This document shows, in pieces, positions 54,334 to 63,873 of a DNA stretch of 64,000 nucleotides. Position 1 is the first letter of the stretch. Every line of letters begins with the position of its first letter. Origin of the DNA: Ideonella livida (lineage in GTDB: Bacteria; Pseudomonadota; Gammaproteobacteria; Burkholderiales; Burkholderiaceae_C); assembly GCF_010499455.1 (NCBI RefSeq), contig NZ_JAAGOH010000015.1:60287-124286 (forward strand). Direction: 5' to 3'. The position numbers were made by a program, and so were the translations under genes. The notes under the pieces are model-generated. The model was given only the letters and a program-made list of their open reading frames with translations, made no database searches and had not been told where the DNA came from.

Positions 54334-57300
54334 ATGTCTTCTTCTGCCAAGTTTCTGATGCACTTCGAGGGGGGCAACGCCCTCTCGGCTTTCCGCGCAG
54401 CTGCCCTGCTGCCTCAATTGCAGGCCATCTGCCCGCGCATCACGGGCGTCAGCGCACGGCATGTGCACTGGGTGTGGAGTGACGCGGCGCTGTCTGAGGA
54501 CGACGGCGCCAAGCTGGCCGCGCTGTTGAACTATGGCGATGCCTACGCTGGCGACACCGACGGCGCCCTGGTCGTCGTGGGCCCGCGCCTGGGCACCGTC
54601 TCGCCCTGGGCCTCCAAGGCCACCGACATCGCCCACAACTGCGGCCTGGGCATCCACCGTGTGGAGCGGGTGACCGAGTACCGCCTGAGCCTGAAGAGCG
54701 GCCTGATCGCCGGCCTGACCGGCGCCAGCAAGGCCCTGAGCGCCGAGGAGCTGAACGCCTGCGCCCTGGCCTTGCATGACCGCATGACCGAGAGCGTGGC
54801 CTTTGAGCGCGAGGCCGCCCGGCACCTGTTTGACGAGAAGGCCGCCGAGCCCCTGGCGCATGTGGACGTGCTGGGCCAGGGCCGCGCCGCGCTGGAAGCC
54901 GCCAACACCGAGTTCGGCCTGGCCCTGTCTGCCGACGAGATCGACTACCTGGTGGCCGCCTTCCAGGGTCTCAAGCGCAACCCCAGCGACGTCGAGCTGA
55001 TGATGTTCGCGCAGGCCAACTCCGAGCACTGCCGCCACAAGATCTTCAACGCCGATTTCGTCATCGACGGCGAGAAGCAGCCCCTCTCCATGTTCGGCAT
55101 GATCCGCAACACCGAGAAGCTGAACCCCCAGCGCAGCATCATTGCCTACAACGACAACGCCGCTGTGATGGAAGGCGGCCCCGCCACCCGTTGGCTGCCG
55201 CAGGGCTACACCAACGCCCCGGCCTACGGCGCCCGCGAAGAGCTGGCCCATGTGCTGATGAAGGTGGAGACCCACAACCACCCCACCGCGATCTCGCCCT
55301 TCCCCGGTGCCGCCACCGGTGCGGGCGGCGAGATCCGCGACGAAGGCGCCACCGGCCGGGGCGCCAAGCCCAAGGCGGGCCTGACCGGCTTCAGCGTGTC
55401 CAACCTGAACCTGCCCGGCACCAACGAGCCCTGGGAAACCAACGCCTACGGCAAGCCCGAGCACATCGCCAGCCCGCTGCAGATCATGATCGAGGGCCCC
55501 ATCGGCGGTGCGGCCTTCAACAATGAATTCGGTCGGCCCAACCTGGGCGGTTACTTCCGCGTGTTTGAACAGACCGTGGGTGAAGGCGAGCAGGCCATCC
55601 GCCGCGGCTACCACAAGCCCATCATGATCGCCGGGGGCATCGGCACCATCAGCGACAGCCAGACCAAGAAGCTGCCTTTTGGCGCCGGCACGCTGCTGGT
55701 GCAACTGGGCGGCCCGGGCATGCGCATCGGCATGGGCGGCGGCGCCGCCAGCTCCATGGCCGCGGGCACCAACACCGCCGCGCTGGACTTTGACAGCGTG
55801 CAGCGGGGCAACCCCGAGATCCAGCGCCGTGCGCAGGAAGTCATCAACCACTGCTGGAACCTGGGCGCCGAGAACCCCATCGTCGCCATCCATGATGTGG
55901 GCGCCGGTGGCATCTCCAACGCCTTCCCTGAGCTGGTGGACGGCGCCGACAAGGGCGCCCGCTTTGACCTGCGCAAGGTGCCGCTGGAAGAGTCCGGCCT
56001 GGCCCCCAAGGAGATCTGGTGCAACGAGAGCCAGGAGCGCTACACCCTGGCCGTGGACCCAGCCAAGCTGGAGGCCTTCACCGCCATGTGCGAGCGTGAG
56101 CGTTGCCCCTTCGCCGTGGTGGGCGTGGCCACCGATGACCGCGAGCTGATCCTGGAAGACGGCCCCGGCGGCGAGCGCGTGATCGACATGCCCATGGATG
56201 TGCTGCTGGGCAAGCCGCCCAAGATGCAGCGTGACGTCAGCCGCGTGGCCCGCACCCTGGCCCCGCTGAACCTCACCGGCGTGGCGCTGGACAAGGCCGC
56301 GCTGGACGTGCTGCGCCACCCCACCGTGGCCAGCAAGCGCTTCCTCATCAGCATCGGTGACCGCACCGTGGGTGGCCTGAACCACCGTGACCAGATGGTC
56401 GGCCCCTGGCAGGTGCCGGTGGCGGACTGCGCCGTCACCCTGGCCGACTTCCAGGGCTTCCGCGGCGAGGCCATGAGCATGGGCGAGCGCACCCCGCTGG
56501 CCAGCCTGGACGCCCCCGCCTCCGGCCGCATGGCCGTGGCCGAAGCCATCACCAACCTGCTGGCCGCGCCGCTGGAGCTCAGCCGCGTCAAGCTCAGCGC
56601 CAACTGGATGGCCGCCTGCGGCGAGCCCGGTGAAGACGCCGCGCTCTATGACACCGTCAAGGCCGTGGGCATGGAACTGTGCCCGGCCCTGGGCGTGGGC
56701 ATTCCGGTAGGCAAGGACAGCCTGTCCATGCGCACCAAGTGGAGCGCCGGTGGCGAGGCCAAGCAGGTGGTGGCGCCCGTGTCGCTCATCGTCTCCGCCT
56801 TCGTGACGCTGGACGACATCCGCGGCACGCTCACCCCCCAACTGCAAGAGGGTGACACCACCTTGGTGCTGGTCGACCTGGGCAATGGCAAGGCCCGCAT
56901 GGCCGGCTCCATCCTGGCGCAGACCCTGCAGCAGTTTGGCGACACCGTGCCGGATCTGGACGATCCTGCCCAGCTCAAGGCCCTGGTGGCCGCCGTGAAC
57001 CAGCTGCGCGCAGAGGGCAAGCTGCTGGCCTACCACGACCGCTCTGACGGCGGCCTGTGGGCAGCCGCCTGCGAAATGGCCTTTGCCGGCCAGCGCGGCG
57101 TCAGCCTGAACGTGGACATGCTCGTCACCGAAGGCGACGGCATCTCCGACAGCCGCGCCGACACCGGCGATGCCAAGAACTGGGCGGCGCAAGCCAGCGG
57201 CCGCCGCGACGAGCTCACCCTCAAGGCCCTGTTCAATGAAGAACTGGGCGTGGTGCTGCAGGTCAAGACAGCCGATCGCGACGCCGTGCTGGCCGCCCTG

Positions 57301-58344
57301 CGTGCCCACGGCCTGAGCAAGCAAAGCCATGTGGTCGGCAAGACCAACGACAAGAAGGTGGTCGAGGTGTGGCGCGACGCCAAGCCCCAGTTCAGCGCCG
57401 CGCTGCGTGACCTGCACCAAGCCTGGGACGACGTGAGCTGGCGCATCGCCCGCCTGCGCGACAACCCCGAATGCGCCGACCAGGAACACGCCCTGGCTGG
57501 GGGTGACGACGCCGGCCTGCACTGGGCCCCGGCCTTCGACACCGCCGAGGATGTGGCCGCCCCCTTCTTGAACCTGGGCGCCAAGCCCAAGGTGGCCATC
57601 CTGCGCGAGCAGGGCGTCAACAGCCATGTGGAAACCAGCTACGCCTTCGCACTGGCCGGTTTTGAGTCTCATGACGTCCACATGAGCGACCTGCAGGCCG
57701 GCCGCGCCGACCTGAGCCAGTTCAAGGGCTTTGTGGCCTGCGGCGGCTTCAGCTACGGCGACACCCTGGGCGCCGGTGAAGGCTGGGCCCGCTCGGTCAT
57801 GTTCAACCCGGCGCTGGCCGAACAGTTCAAGGGCTTCTTCGGCCGCCAAGACACCTTTGCCCTGGGCATCTGCAACGGCTGCCAGATGATGGCCGCGCTC
57901 AGCCCCATCATCCCGGGCGCCCAGCACTGGCCCAAGTTCACCCGCAACAAGAGCGAGCAGTTCGAAGCCCGCCTGGCCATGGTGGAAGTGCTGGAGAACC
58001 CCAGCATCTTCTTCCAGGGCATGGCCGGCAGCCGTCTGCCCATCGCCGTGGCCCACGGCGAAGGCTTCGCCGACTTCAGCCAGCGCGGCGATGCCGTCCA
58101 GGTGGCCCGTGCCATGCGCTTCGTCGACGGCGCCGGCCAGCCCACCGAGACCTATCCGCTCAATCCCAACGGCAGCCCGGGCGGCCTGACCTCGGTCACC
58201 ACCGCCGACGGCCGCTTCACGGTCATGATGCCCCACCCCGAGCGCGTGTTCCGCAACGCCCTGTTCAGCTGGCAAGGCGGTGACCTGAACGCCCTGAGCC
58301 CCTGGATGCGCATGTTCCGCAACGCACGCAAGTGGGTGGGCTGA
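54334..58344 (+). CDS. purL: Phosphoribosylformylglycinamidine synthase
   Basis: 1336 residues from the ATG at 54334, the long Gram-negative form. An N-terminal PurS-like part, two FGAM synthase halves ([19 protein letters not shown] near residue 310; GGRDxG-like blocks) and a C-terminal glutamine amidotransferase with the nucleophile Cys1180 in [13 protein letters not shown] and the His-Glu pair in [11 protein letters not shown]. It makes FGAM from FGAR, Gln and ATP in purine synthesis. A yebC-family gene starts one base after its stop. TAAAAT at 54218 in the 286-base upstream gap is a possible -10. Confidence 0.97.
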   Translation: MSSSAKFLMHFEGGNALSAFRAAALLPQLQAICPRITGVSARHVHWVWSDAALSEDDGAKLAALLNYGDAYAGDTDGALVVVGPRLGTVSPWASKATDIAHNCGLGIHRVERVTEYRLSLKSGLIAGLTGASKALSAEELNACALALHDRMTESVAFEREAARHLFDEKAAEPLAHVDVLGQGRAALEAANTEFGLALSADEIDYLVAAFQGLKRNPSDVELMMFAQANSEHCRHKIFNADFVIDGEKQPLSMFGMIRNTEKLNPQRSIIAYNDNAAVMEGGPATRWLPQGYTNAPAYGAREELAHVLMKVETHNHPTAISPFPGAATGAGGEIRDEGATGRGAKPKAGLTGFSVSNLNLPGTNEPWETNAYGKPEHIASPLQIMIEGPIGGAAFNNEFGRPNLGGYFRVFEQTVGEGEQAIRRGYHKPIMIAGGIGTISDSQTKKLPFGAGTLLVQLGGPGMRIGMGGGAASSMAAGTNTAALDFDSVQRGNPEIQRRAQEVINHCWNLGAENPIVAIHDVGAGGISNAFPELVDGADKGARFDLRKVPLEESGLAPKEIWCNESQERYTLAVDPAKLEAFTAMCERERCPFAVVGVATDDRELILEDGPGGERVIDMPMDVLLGKPPKMQRDVSRVARTLAPLNLTGVALDKAALDVLRHPTVASKRFLISIGDRTVGGLNHRDQMVGPWQVPVADCAVTLADFQGFRGEAMSMGERTPLASLDAPASGRMAVAEAITNLLAAPLELSRVKLSANWMAACGEPGEDAALYDTVKAVGMELCPALGVGIPVGKDSLSMRTKWSAGGEAKQVVAPVSLIVSAFVTLDDIRGTLTPQLQEGDTTLVLVDLGNGKARMAGSILAQTLQQFGDTVPDLDDPAQLKALVAAVNQLRAEGKLLAYHDRSDGGLWAAACEMAFAGQRGVSLNVDMLVTEGDGISDSRADTGDAKNWAAQASGRRDELTLKALFNEELGVVLQVKTADRDAVLAALRAHGLSKQSHVVGKTNDKKVVEVWRDAKPQFSAALRDLHQAWDDVSWRIARLRDNPECADQEHALAGGDDAGLHWAPAFDTAEDVAAPFLNLGAKPKVAILREQGVNSHVETSYAFALAGFESHDVHMSDLQAGRADLSQFKGFVACGGFSYGDTLGAGEGWARSVMFNPALAEQFKGFFGRQDTFALGICNGCQMMAALSPIIPGAQHWPKFTRNKSEQFEARLAMVEVLENPSIFFQGMAGSRLPIAVAHGEGFADFSQRGDAVQVARAMRFVDGAGQPTETYPLNPNGSPGGLTSVTTADGRFTVMMPHPERVFRNALFSWQGGDLNALSPWMRMFRNARKWVG

Positions 58345-58345
58345 C

Positions 58346-59056
58346 ATGGGCGCCCAATGGAAAGCCAAGCACAAGGACATCGCCGCCAACGCCAAGGGGC
58401 GGCTGTTCGGCAAGCTGGCCAAGGACATCATGATCGCCGCCCGCGGCGGCCCGGACCCGGCGGCCAATGCCCGGCTGCGCCTGGTGGTGGAGCAGGCCCG
58501 CAAGGTGTCCATGCCCAAAGACACCCTGGAGCGTGCCATCAAGAAGGGCGCCGGGCTGACCGGCGAGGCGGTGAACTTTGAGCACGCGATCTACGAAGGC
58601 TTTGCTCCGCACCGCGTCCCGGTGATGGTGGAGTGCCTGACCGACAACGTGAACCGCGCCGCCTCTGACATGCGCGTGCTGTTCCGCAAGGGCCAGCTGG
58701 GCACCTCGGGCTCCGTCTCCTGGGACTTTGACCACCTGGGCATGATCGAGGCCGAACCCGCCACCCCCGGGGCCGATGCCGACATGGCCGCCATTGAAGC
58801 CGGCGCGCAAGACCTGGAGCCGGGCGAGGAGGGCGCCACCCTCTTCCTGACCGATCCCACTGACCTGGACCTGGTCAGCCGCGCCCTGCCGGCCCAAGGC
58901 TTTACCGTCCTCTCAGCCAAGTTGGGCTACAAGCCCAAGAACCCGGTGGACCCCGCCACCCTCAACGCCGAGCAGTTGGAGGAGGTGGAAGCCTTTCTGG
59001 CCGCCATCGACGACAACGAAGACGTGCAGAACGTCTACGTGGGCCTGGCCGGCTGA
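58346..59056 (+). CDS. YebC/PmpR-family regulator
   Basis: 236 residues from the ATG at 58346, one base after the purL stop. [21 protein letters not shown] and [15 protein letters not shown] are the YeeN-like variant of the YebC opening; the [23 protein letters not shown] segment follows. Members bind DNA or aid translation of proline-rich stretches. Translational coupling with purL is likely from spacing. Cytoplasmic. Confidence 0.93.
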   Translation: MGAQWKAKHKDIAANAKGRLFGKLAKDIMIAARGGPDPAANARLRLVVEQARKVSMPKDTLERAIKKGAGLTGEAVNFEHAIYEGFAPHRVPVMVECLTDNVNRAASDMRVLFRKGQLGTSGSVSWDFDHLGMIEAEPATPGADADMAAIEAGAQDLEPGEEGATLFLTDPTDLDLVSRALPAQGFTVLSAKLGYKPKNPVDPATLNAEQLEEVEAFLAAIDDNEDVQNVYVGLAG

Positions 59057-59137
59057 ACGGCGCTGGCGCCCCCCCGGGCCTGCAGCCACTGCAGCGCCTG
59101 CCGGGGGCCGCCGGCTGCCAGCTGCACGGTGCTGGCC

Positions 59138-59179
59138 GTGGGCGTGGGCGTGGGCGTGGGCGTGGGCGTGGGCGTCGGG
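59138..59179. repeat. Hexanucleotide tandem repeat (GTGGGC)
   Basis: Six perfect copies of GTGGGC (59138-59173) followed by a degenerate GTCGGG. It lies in the 216-base gap between the yebC-family and sulfotransferase stops. On the minus strand it would encode Thr-Pro or Ala-His repeats, but no supported gene covers it. Confidence 0.85.
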
Positions 59180-59272
59180 CCGAAAGGCGTCCGGGCCGGC
59201 CAGACAAACGCGAGGGATGCCCATGCGCTGGGGTATCCCGCCGCGGTGGCGGCCCAGGCAGGGCCCGGGCCC

Positions 59273-60244
59273 TCAGGCCGGGGCCTGCAGGCCATCCAGC
59301 TGGCGGCGGAAGTGCGTCCAGTCCCGCAGGTGCTGGCGTATCCAACCCTGCAGGCCCGGGCCGAACATGTCCTCAAACTTGCGGCGTGCGGGCTGAATGG
59401 GGCCGCCCAGCGCGCCGGTCTGCCAGGGGCGGTGGTGCAGATCGGCCACCACCGTGGGCAGGGCTGCGTTGGCGGCCCCCGGCTCCGGCGCCACCGCGGG
59501 CAGGCCCACAAAGCGGTGGATGCGCGCCACCGTGCCGGCTGGATCGGCCACAAAGTCCTCATGGCACACCACCAGATGACCGGGCCGGCCGGCATGGGCC
59601 AGGTGGGTGTCCACCGCGCGGTTCCAGCGCTCCACCCAGTGGGCCACGCCGCCGCGAAAGGCGTTGTGCGCCATGTAGCGGGCTTCGGCGTCAATGGCGG
59701 AGGCCAACACGTCTTCACCGTGGCGCACCACATGGATGACCTTGGCCTGCGGGCAGTGCTCGGCAATCACGTCCAGATAGGCCAGGTGGTCGGGTGACTT
59801 TTCCAGCCACCCGGCATGGCCGCCTTGCTGGGCCCAGGCGTCCAGGTCGCCCAGAAAGTGCCGCACATAACTGCGGCCGGTCAGGCGGCGGGGCAGGCGA
59901 TGCTGCGGGCCCATGGGTCGGCCTTCGCCTTCCAGGTCCTGCGCCAGGCGTTGGTGCAGGCTGGGCCTGACCCAGCCCAGGCGCCGCTGCCAGCGTCGCT
60001 GGCAAGCGCCTTGGTCCTGGCGCAGCCAGTCTTCAAACCCGCCCAGCAGGTTCAGAAAAAAGTGCGTCTCGGGCAGGGTCATCAGCGCGCCGCTGGCGCA
60101 CACCGCCGCCTGCAGCACGGTGGTGCCAGACCGGGGGCAACCCACCATGAACACCCGCTGCGGCGGCACCGGCGCAGGGGGGCGGCGCAGCACGCTGTGC
60201 GGCTGGGCCGGGGTGGAACGGGGCAGGGGCAGGGCCAGTTGCAT
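59273..60244 (-). CDS. Sulfotransferase-family protein
   Basis: 323 residues from the ATG at 60242-60244 ([11 protein letters not shown]); a longer frame to 60412 is less likely. The PAPS 5'-phosphosulfate loop is VGCPRSGTTVLQ near residue 35; the 3'-phosphate site is VIHVVRHGEDVLASAIDAEA; EKSPDHLAYLDVI is also conserved. It should transfer sulfate from PAPS to an alcohol or amine; the acceptor is unknown. No signal peptide. It lies downstream of acdS on the same strand, 217 bases apart. Codon use is like neighbours. Confidence 0.9.
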   Translation of the reverse strand: MQLALPLPRSTPAQPHSVLRRPPAPVPPQRVFMVGCPRSGTTVLQAAVCASGALMTLPETHFFLNLLGGFEDWLRQDQGACQRRWQRRLGWVRPSLHQRLAQDLEGEGRPMGPQHRLPRRLTGRSYVRHFLGDLDAWAQQGGHAGWLEKSPDHLAYLDVIAEHCPQAKVIHVVRHGEDVLASAIDAEARYMAHNAFRGGVAHWVERWNRAVDTHLAHAGRPGHLVVCHEDFVADPAGTVARIHRFVGLPAVAPEPGAANAALPTVVADLHHRPWQTGALGGPIQPARRKFEDMFGPGLQGWIRQHLRDWTHFRRQLDGLQAPA

Positions 60245-60461
60245 AGGGGGCGACACGGGGTAAATCCAACAGCCCCGCCAGCCTAGGCCGCACCCGTAGG
60301 CGCTGCCTTTCGCCACCGTGAAGAAGCATTGCCGGGCGGCCGGCCCAGCCTTGTCGCCCATGGTCCGGGGCTTCGGGTCCACTGTCGGCCCGTTCAGCCA
60401 CCCGGGGGCCAAGCTCAGCGTGCCCTGCGCCCCGCTTGCGGCAGCGCCCCAGCCGCCGGCC

Positions 60462-61478
60462 TCAGCCGTTGCGGAACAAGAAGCTGTAGGCGTTGAGCGC
60501 GGGCACGCCGCCCAGGTGGGCGTACAGCACCCGCGAGCCCGCCGGGAACTCGCCCCGGCGCACCTTGTCCATCATGCCGGCCATGGATTTGCCTTCGTAC
60601 ACCGGGTCGGTGAGCATGCCTTCGGTGCGGGCACACAGGCGGATGGCCTCTAGCGTGCCCTCGTTGGGCAGGCCGTACTCGGGCCCGCCGTAGCGGGTGT
60701 CCAGCACCACGTCGTCTGCCGTCAGCGCCTGGCCCAGCTCCACCAGTTCGGCGGTGTGTTGGGCTATGCGCAAAATTTGGGCGTGGGTCTTTTCAGGCTT
60801 GGCCGAGGCGTCAATGCCAATCACGCGGCGGGCGCGGCCATCGGCCGCAAAACCCACCACCATACCGGCCTGCGTGCTGCCGGTCACCGAGCAGACCACG
60901 ATGTAGTCGAACTTGAAGCCCAGCGCGGCCTCTTGCTGGCGCACCTCTTCGGCAAAGCCGACAAAGCCCAGGCCGCCATACGGGTGCTCAGAGCAACCGG
61001 CCGGGATGGGAAAGGGCTTGCCGCCACGGGCTTTCACGTCGTCCATGGCCTGCTGCCAGCTGGGGCGGATGCCAATGTCAAAACCGGCGGCGTCCAGGCG
61101 CACCTCGGCGCCCAGGATGCGCGACATCTCGATGTTGCCCACGCGGTCGTACACCGCGTCGCTGTAGTTCACCCAGTTTTCCTGCACCAGCACGCACTTC
61201 ATGCCCAGGTGCGCGGCCACGGCGGCCACTTGGCGGGTCTGGTTGCTTTGGATGCCGCCAATCGACACCAGCGTGTCGTAGCCACCGGCAATCGCTTCGG
61301 GGATCAGGTATTCCAGCTTGCGGGTCTTGTTGCCGCCAAACGCCAGGCCGCTGTTGCAGTCTTCACGCTTGGCGTAGAGCTGCACCTCGCCGCCCAACGC
61401 GGCGCTCAGGCGGGGCAGGTGCTGGATGGGGCTGGGGCCGAAGGTCAGCGGATGGCGGGCAAATTTCTGCAGGTTCAT
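60462..61478 (-). CDS. acdS: 1-Aminocyclopropane-1-carboxylate (ACC) deaminase
   Basis: 338 residues from the ATG at 61476-61478, exactly the standard length. PLP-binding Lys51 is in [11 protein letters not shown]. The two residues that separate true ACC deaminases from D-cysteine desulfhydrases fall at the expected numbers: Glu295 in DPVYEGKS and Leu322 in [11 protein letters not shown]. It cleaves ACC, the plant ethylene precursor, to ammonia and 2-oxobutyrate in the cytoplasm. It is divergent from an Lrp-type gene, the usual acdS-acdR arrangement, with a palindrome between them. The enzyme is typical of plant-associated Burkholderiales. Confidence 0.96.
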   Translation of the reverse strand: MNLQKFARHPLTFGPSPIQHLPRLSAALGGEVQLYAKREDCNSGLAFGGNKTRKLEYLIPEAIAGGYDTLVSIGGIQSNQTRQVAAVAAHLGMKCVLVQENWVNYSDAVYDRVGNIEMSRILGAEVRLDAAGFDIGIRPSWQQAMDDVKARGGKPFPIPAGCSEHPYGGLGFVGFAEEVRQQEAALGFKFDYIVVCSVTGSTQAGMVVGFAADGRARRVIGIDASAKPEKTHAQILRIAQHTAELVELGQALTADDVVLDTRYGGPEYGLPNEGTLEAIRLCARTEGMLTDPVYEGKSMAGMMDKVRRGEFPAGSRVLYAHLGGVPALNAYSFLFRNG

Positions 61479-61560
61479 CGGGGGGCTTTCAGGTGGGGGC
61501 CGGCGGGGCGCCAGCACGGGTGGGGCGGCGTCGATGGGCAGATTCTCGGGAATGGGCTGC

Positions 61561-61589
61561 TTAACAGGCTTGCGTTGTAGGCCTGTTAA
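61561..61589. promoter_or_regulatory. Palindromic operator between acdS and acdR
   Basis: TTAACAGGC (61561-61569) and GCCTGTTAA (61581-61589) are perfect inverted arms 11 bases apart, in the 170-base gap between the two divergent starts. An Lrp-type regulator such as AcdR should bind here. Confidence 0.65.
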
Positions 61590-61648
61590 TCGCGCCAAAA
61601 ATCGGTTGAGAATCGGCTAGCAGCCACTCTCATTGCTTCAAAAGCGCC

Positions 61649-62212
61649 ATGGCCACAACAAAATTGCGCCGCCCCTCGGTGGCCTCGCTTGCCCCCGGTC
61701 AAGACCTGCCGCCGCCGCCAGAGCCTTCTGACGCGGCCACCACCAGCCCCGAGCCGTTGCTGGACCGCACCGACCGCGCCATCTTGCGGGCGCTGCAGCG
61801 CGACGCCAGCGTGTCAAACGTGGCGCTGGCCGAGAAGGTGCACCTGAGCGCGCCGGCCTGCCTGCGGCGGGTGGAGCGGCTCAAGCGCGAGGGGCTGATC
61901 CGGCGCACCGTGGCCCTGCTGGACGCACCCGCCTTGGGGGCCCGCATGCTGGTGGTCATTGGGGTGGTGCTGGACCGCTCCACCCCAGAGAGTTTTGCCG
62001 CCTTTGAGCGCGCCGCCGCCCAGGTGCAAGGCTGCATGGAGTGCCATGTGGTCACCGGCGAGTTTGACTACCTGATGCTGCTGCGCACCCGCGACAACGA
62101 CAGCTTCAACCGCCTGCATGCCGAACAGCTGCTGTACCTGCCGGGCGTGCGCCAAATCCGCTCGTTCATCGGTTTGAAGCAGGTGCTCTCCACCACCGAG
62201 ATTCCGCTGTAG
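61649..62212 (+). CDS. acdR: Lrp/AsnC-family regulator of ACC deaminase
   Basis: 187 residues. After a Pro-rich leader of about 36 residues, the Lrp helix-turn-helix is LDRTDRAILRALQRDASVSN / LAEKVHLSAPACLRRVERL, followed by the RAM effector domain (MECHVVTGEFDYLMLLRTRDNDSF). Divergent position next to acdS is the acdR arrangement, where the regulator responds to ACC and activates acdS. The leader is unusual for Lrp proteins. The start at 61649 could be later, but no other ATG precedes the HTH domain. Confidence 0.9.
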   Translation: MATTKLRRPSVASLAPGQDLPPPPEPSDAATTSPEPLLDRTDRAILRALQRDASVSNVALAEKVHLSAPACLRRVERLKREGLIRRTVALLDAPALGARMLVVIGVVLDRSTPESFAAFERAAAQVQGCMECHVVTGEFDYLMLLRTRDNDSFNRLHAEQLLYLPGVRQIRSFIGLKQVLSTTEIPL

Positions 62213-62517
62213 TGCGGAAGTTGAGGGTGCCCAGGGTATCCATCACGATAACCATACCCCCAAAGAAATACCCAAGATGTTCAGCACCCCTCCAGCCGGC
62301 ACACGTACCGTCTAGATACTCTATTACTATTTTGTAACTACTTCTCAAGACCCCACTTCATTCCTAGAATTTCTCTGCTTTGCAAAGCCAAGACGCCGCG
62401 TTCGTCAATGCGCACGTTGGGCGCCCATCCCTTGGGCGCTTTTCTTGACGAACTGGCACGGCCTGCGCTGCGGTCTGCGCGGCGGGGGCTTATTTCAGCG
62501 TTCTGGAGAGAAATGAA
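62213..62517. other. Intergenic region with lower GC and a nested hairpin
   Basis: This 305-base stretch between acdR and the outer-membrane protein gene holds no gene I can support. Its first half is richer in A/T than the rest of the window, with runs such as TACTCTATTACTATTTTGTAAC near 62316. A 12-bp palindrome GCTTTGCAAAGC lies at 62377-62388. The second half has the nested hairpin described separately. Confidence 0.6.
62400..62453 (+). promoter_or_regulatory. Nested hairpin upstream of the outer-membrane protein gene
   Basis: The outer arms GTTCGTCAA (62400-62408) and TTGACGAAC (62445-62453) pair perfectly, and inside them GCGCCC (62421-62426) pairs with GGGCGC (62434-62439), which is followed by TTTT. 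The inner stem looks like a small terminator. The whole could act as an attenuator or leader element for the gene at 62518. Confidence 0.45.
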
Positions 62518-63096
62518 ATGATGGGAAATGGGTTTCGTGGCGCTGTGGGCGCGGCGGTTTTGATGGCGGGGACGCAGGTTATGGCGCAAACGCCGGGAGC
62601 CATGCTGGAGGTGGACCCGGCCACGTTTGCCCTCAAGGGCTACTCGCTGCATGTGCGGGTGCCGTTGAACGGCAGTGAAGAGGCGCGCCGCTGGACGGTG
62701 GGGGTGGGCGGCTATGCGATGGAGTTTCCCAGCGCCATGCGCGGGATGGCGGTGAAGAACGCGGCTTCGTCCACTGAAATTGAGATTGAACGGGGCGCGG
62801 CCGTGTTCATCGATCGCTACCTGGATCAGCCGTTGCAAGGCTGGTTCACCGGTTTGGAGCTGGGCCGCCAGCGCTACAAGCTGAGCGATGGCGCCCAGGT
62901 GGAGCGCTATGACGCCACCGTGGCCATGCCGCGCCTGGGCTACCACTTCAAGCTGGATGGCGGCTGGTATGTGCTGCCGTGGGTGGGTGTGGGATTTGTA
63001 GACACCGATCGCGACGAGCTGAATGTGGGCGGCCGCACCGTGAAACCGCGCAGCACCCTGGCTTTTGCCACGGTGCACGTGGGTTACGCGTTCTGA
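62518..63096 (+). CDS. Predicted outer-membrane beta-barrel protein
   Basis: 192 residues from the ATG at 62518 (preceded by GGAGAGAAATGA). A signal peptide ends at TQVMAQ. The mature part alternates polar and non-polar residues in short strands (WTVGVGGYAMEF, GWFTGLELGRQRYKL, ATVAMPRLGYHFKL, WYVLPWVGVGFVDTD, STLAFATVHVGYAF) and ends in Tyr-Ala-Phe, the usual aromatic end of outer-membrane proteins. About eight strands would suit an OmpA/OmpW-size barrel. No family name recognised. Confidence 0.75.
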   Translation: MMGNGFRGAVGAAVLMAGTQVMAQTPGAMLEVDPATFALKGYSLHVRVPLNGSEEARRWTVGVGGYAMEFPSAMRGMAVKNAASSTEIEIERGAAVFIDRYLDQPLQGWFTGLELGRQRYKLSDGAQVERYDATVAMPRLGYHFKLDGGWYVLPWVGVGFVDTDRDELNVGGRTVKPRSTLAFATVHVGYAF

Positions 63097-63109
63097 TAGG
63101 GCGGGCGCT

Positions 63110-63229
63110 TCACTGCATGCGGAACTCGACACGAATGGGGAAACTGCCGCGGCACGCTTGGCCTGAGCAGACGGCGGGTTTGAACTTGGTGAGTATGGTC
63201 ACACCGGCAACAAACGTGGTGGCCGCCTT
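63110..63229 (-). pseudogene. TonB C-terminal-like remnant
   Basis: Reading the minus strand from 63229 gives 39 open codons ending in TGA at 63110-63112, with no ATG start. The residues TKFKPAVCSGQACRGSFPIR followed by VEFRMQ resemble the C-terminal segment of small TonB-like energy transducers (FxPAxCxGxxCxxxFPxRxxF). It lies directly after the stop of the DJ-1-like gene in the same frame. I read it as the end of a gene whose upstream part was lost, or a chance open frame. Confidence 0.4.
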
Positions 63230-63832
63230 TCAAGCCGGCAGGTAAGGCCGAATGTGGCCCAGGGCCTGGGCCACGTAGGCGTCTTTCTCACCCACCGGCG
63301 CCACATAGTGCAGCGCATCCGCCGCCGCCTGCACCCCCACCAGCCGGGCCATCACCCAGGCGGCCAGGTAGGGCGAGGCCAGGCAGCCGCCCGCTGTGGC
63401 CACATTGCCATGGGCAAAAAAGGGCTGGTTCAGCACCTCCACCCCGGCTTCTTGCACCCAGGGTTTTGTCGTCAGGTCGGTGCAGGCGGGTACGCCCGCC
63501 ACCAGCCCTAGCTTGGCCAAGATCAGCGTGCCGGAGCACTGCGCGCCAATGAGTTGCCGCGCCGGGTCCAGCTGCAGCCGGGCCATCAAGGCGGCATCGG
63601 CCACCACCTCACGCGTCAACACCCCGCTGCCCACGATCACCGCATCCGCCTGCGCCGCATCCTCCAGCGTGCCCTGCGCCCGCAGCGTCACCCCATTCAT
63701 GGACGTGACCTCCGCCTGCGGGCAACACAAGCTCACCCGCCAGCCCGGTTGCTTGATGCGGTTCAACACCCCCAGCGCGATGAGCGAATCCAGTTCATTG
63801 AAGCCGGGGAAGGTGAGGATGGCAGTGTGCAT
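63230..63832 (-). CDS. DJ-1/PfpI-family protein
   Basis: 200 residues from the ATG at 63830-63832 (MHTAILTFPGFNELDSLIALGVLN). The nucleophile-elbow Cys is in LIGAQCSGTLILAKLGL; AGVPACTDLTTKPWVQEAGVEV and ATAGGCLASPYLAAWVMARL follow the usual order of AraC-N-like or isonitrile hydratase-type DJ-1 proteins. There is no DNA-binding domain, so it is a single-domain hydrolase or glyoxalase-like member. Substrate unknown. Confidence 0.88.
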   Translation of the reverse strand: MHTAILTFPGFNELDSLIALGVLNRIKQPGWRVSLCCPQAEVTSMNGVTLRAQGTLEDAAQADAVIVGSGVLTREVVADAALMARLQLDPARQLIGAQCSGTLILAKLGLVAGVPACTDLTTKPWVQEAGVEVLNQPFFAHGNVATAGGCLASPYLAAWVMARLVGVQAAADALHYVAPVGEKDAYVAQALGHIRPYLPA

Positions 63833-63873
63833 GGGGGAGTGGAAAACACGAACAGTTTGCACTGAATTCTAGG

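Noticed and set aside
54292..58542. 1416-codon open frame antisense to purL
   Set aside because: It mirrors the third-position GC bias of purL, has no recognisable domain, and purL is intact on the other strand.
59035..59766. Alternative minus-strand gene with Pro-Thr repeat overlapping the sulfotransferase
   Set aside because: Most of the frame is antisense-phase shadow of the sulfotransferase; only the repeat and tail look unusual, reported as a finding rather than a gene.
62166..62348. Small minus-strand ORF after acdR
   Set aside because: No ribosome site, no family features, and it overlaps the acdR 3' end.
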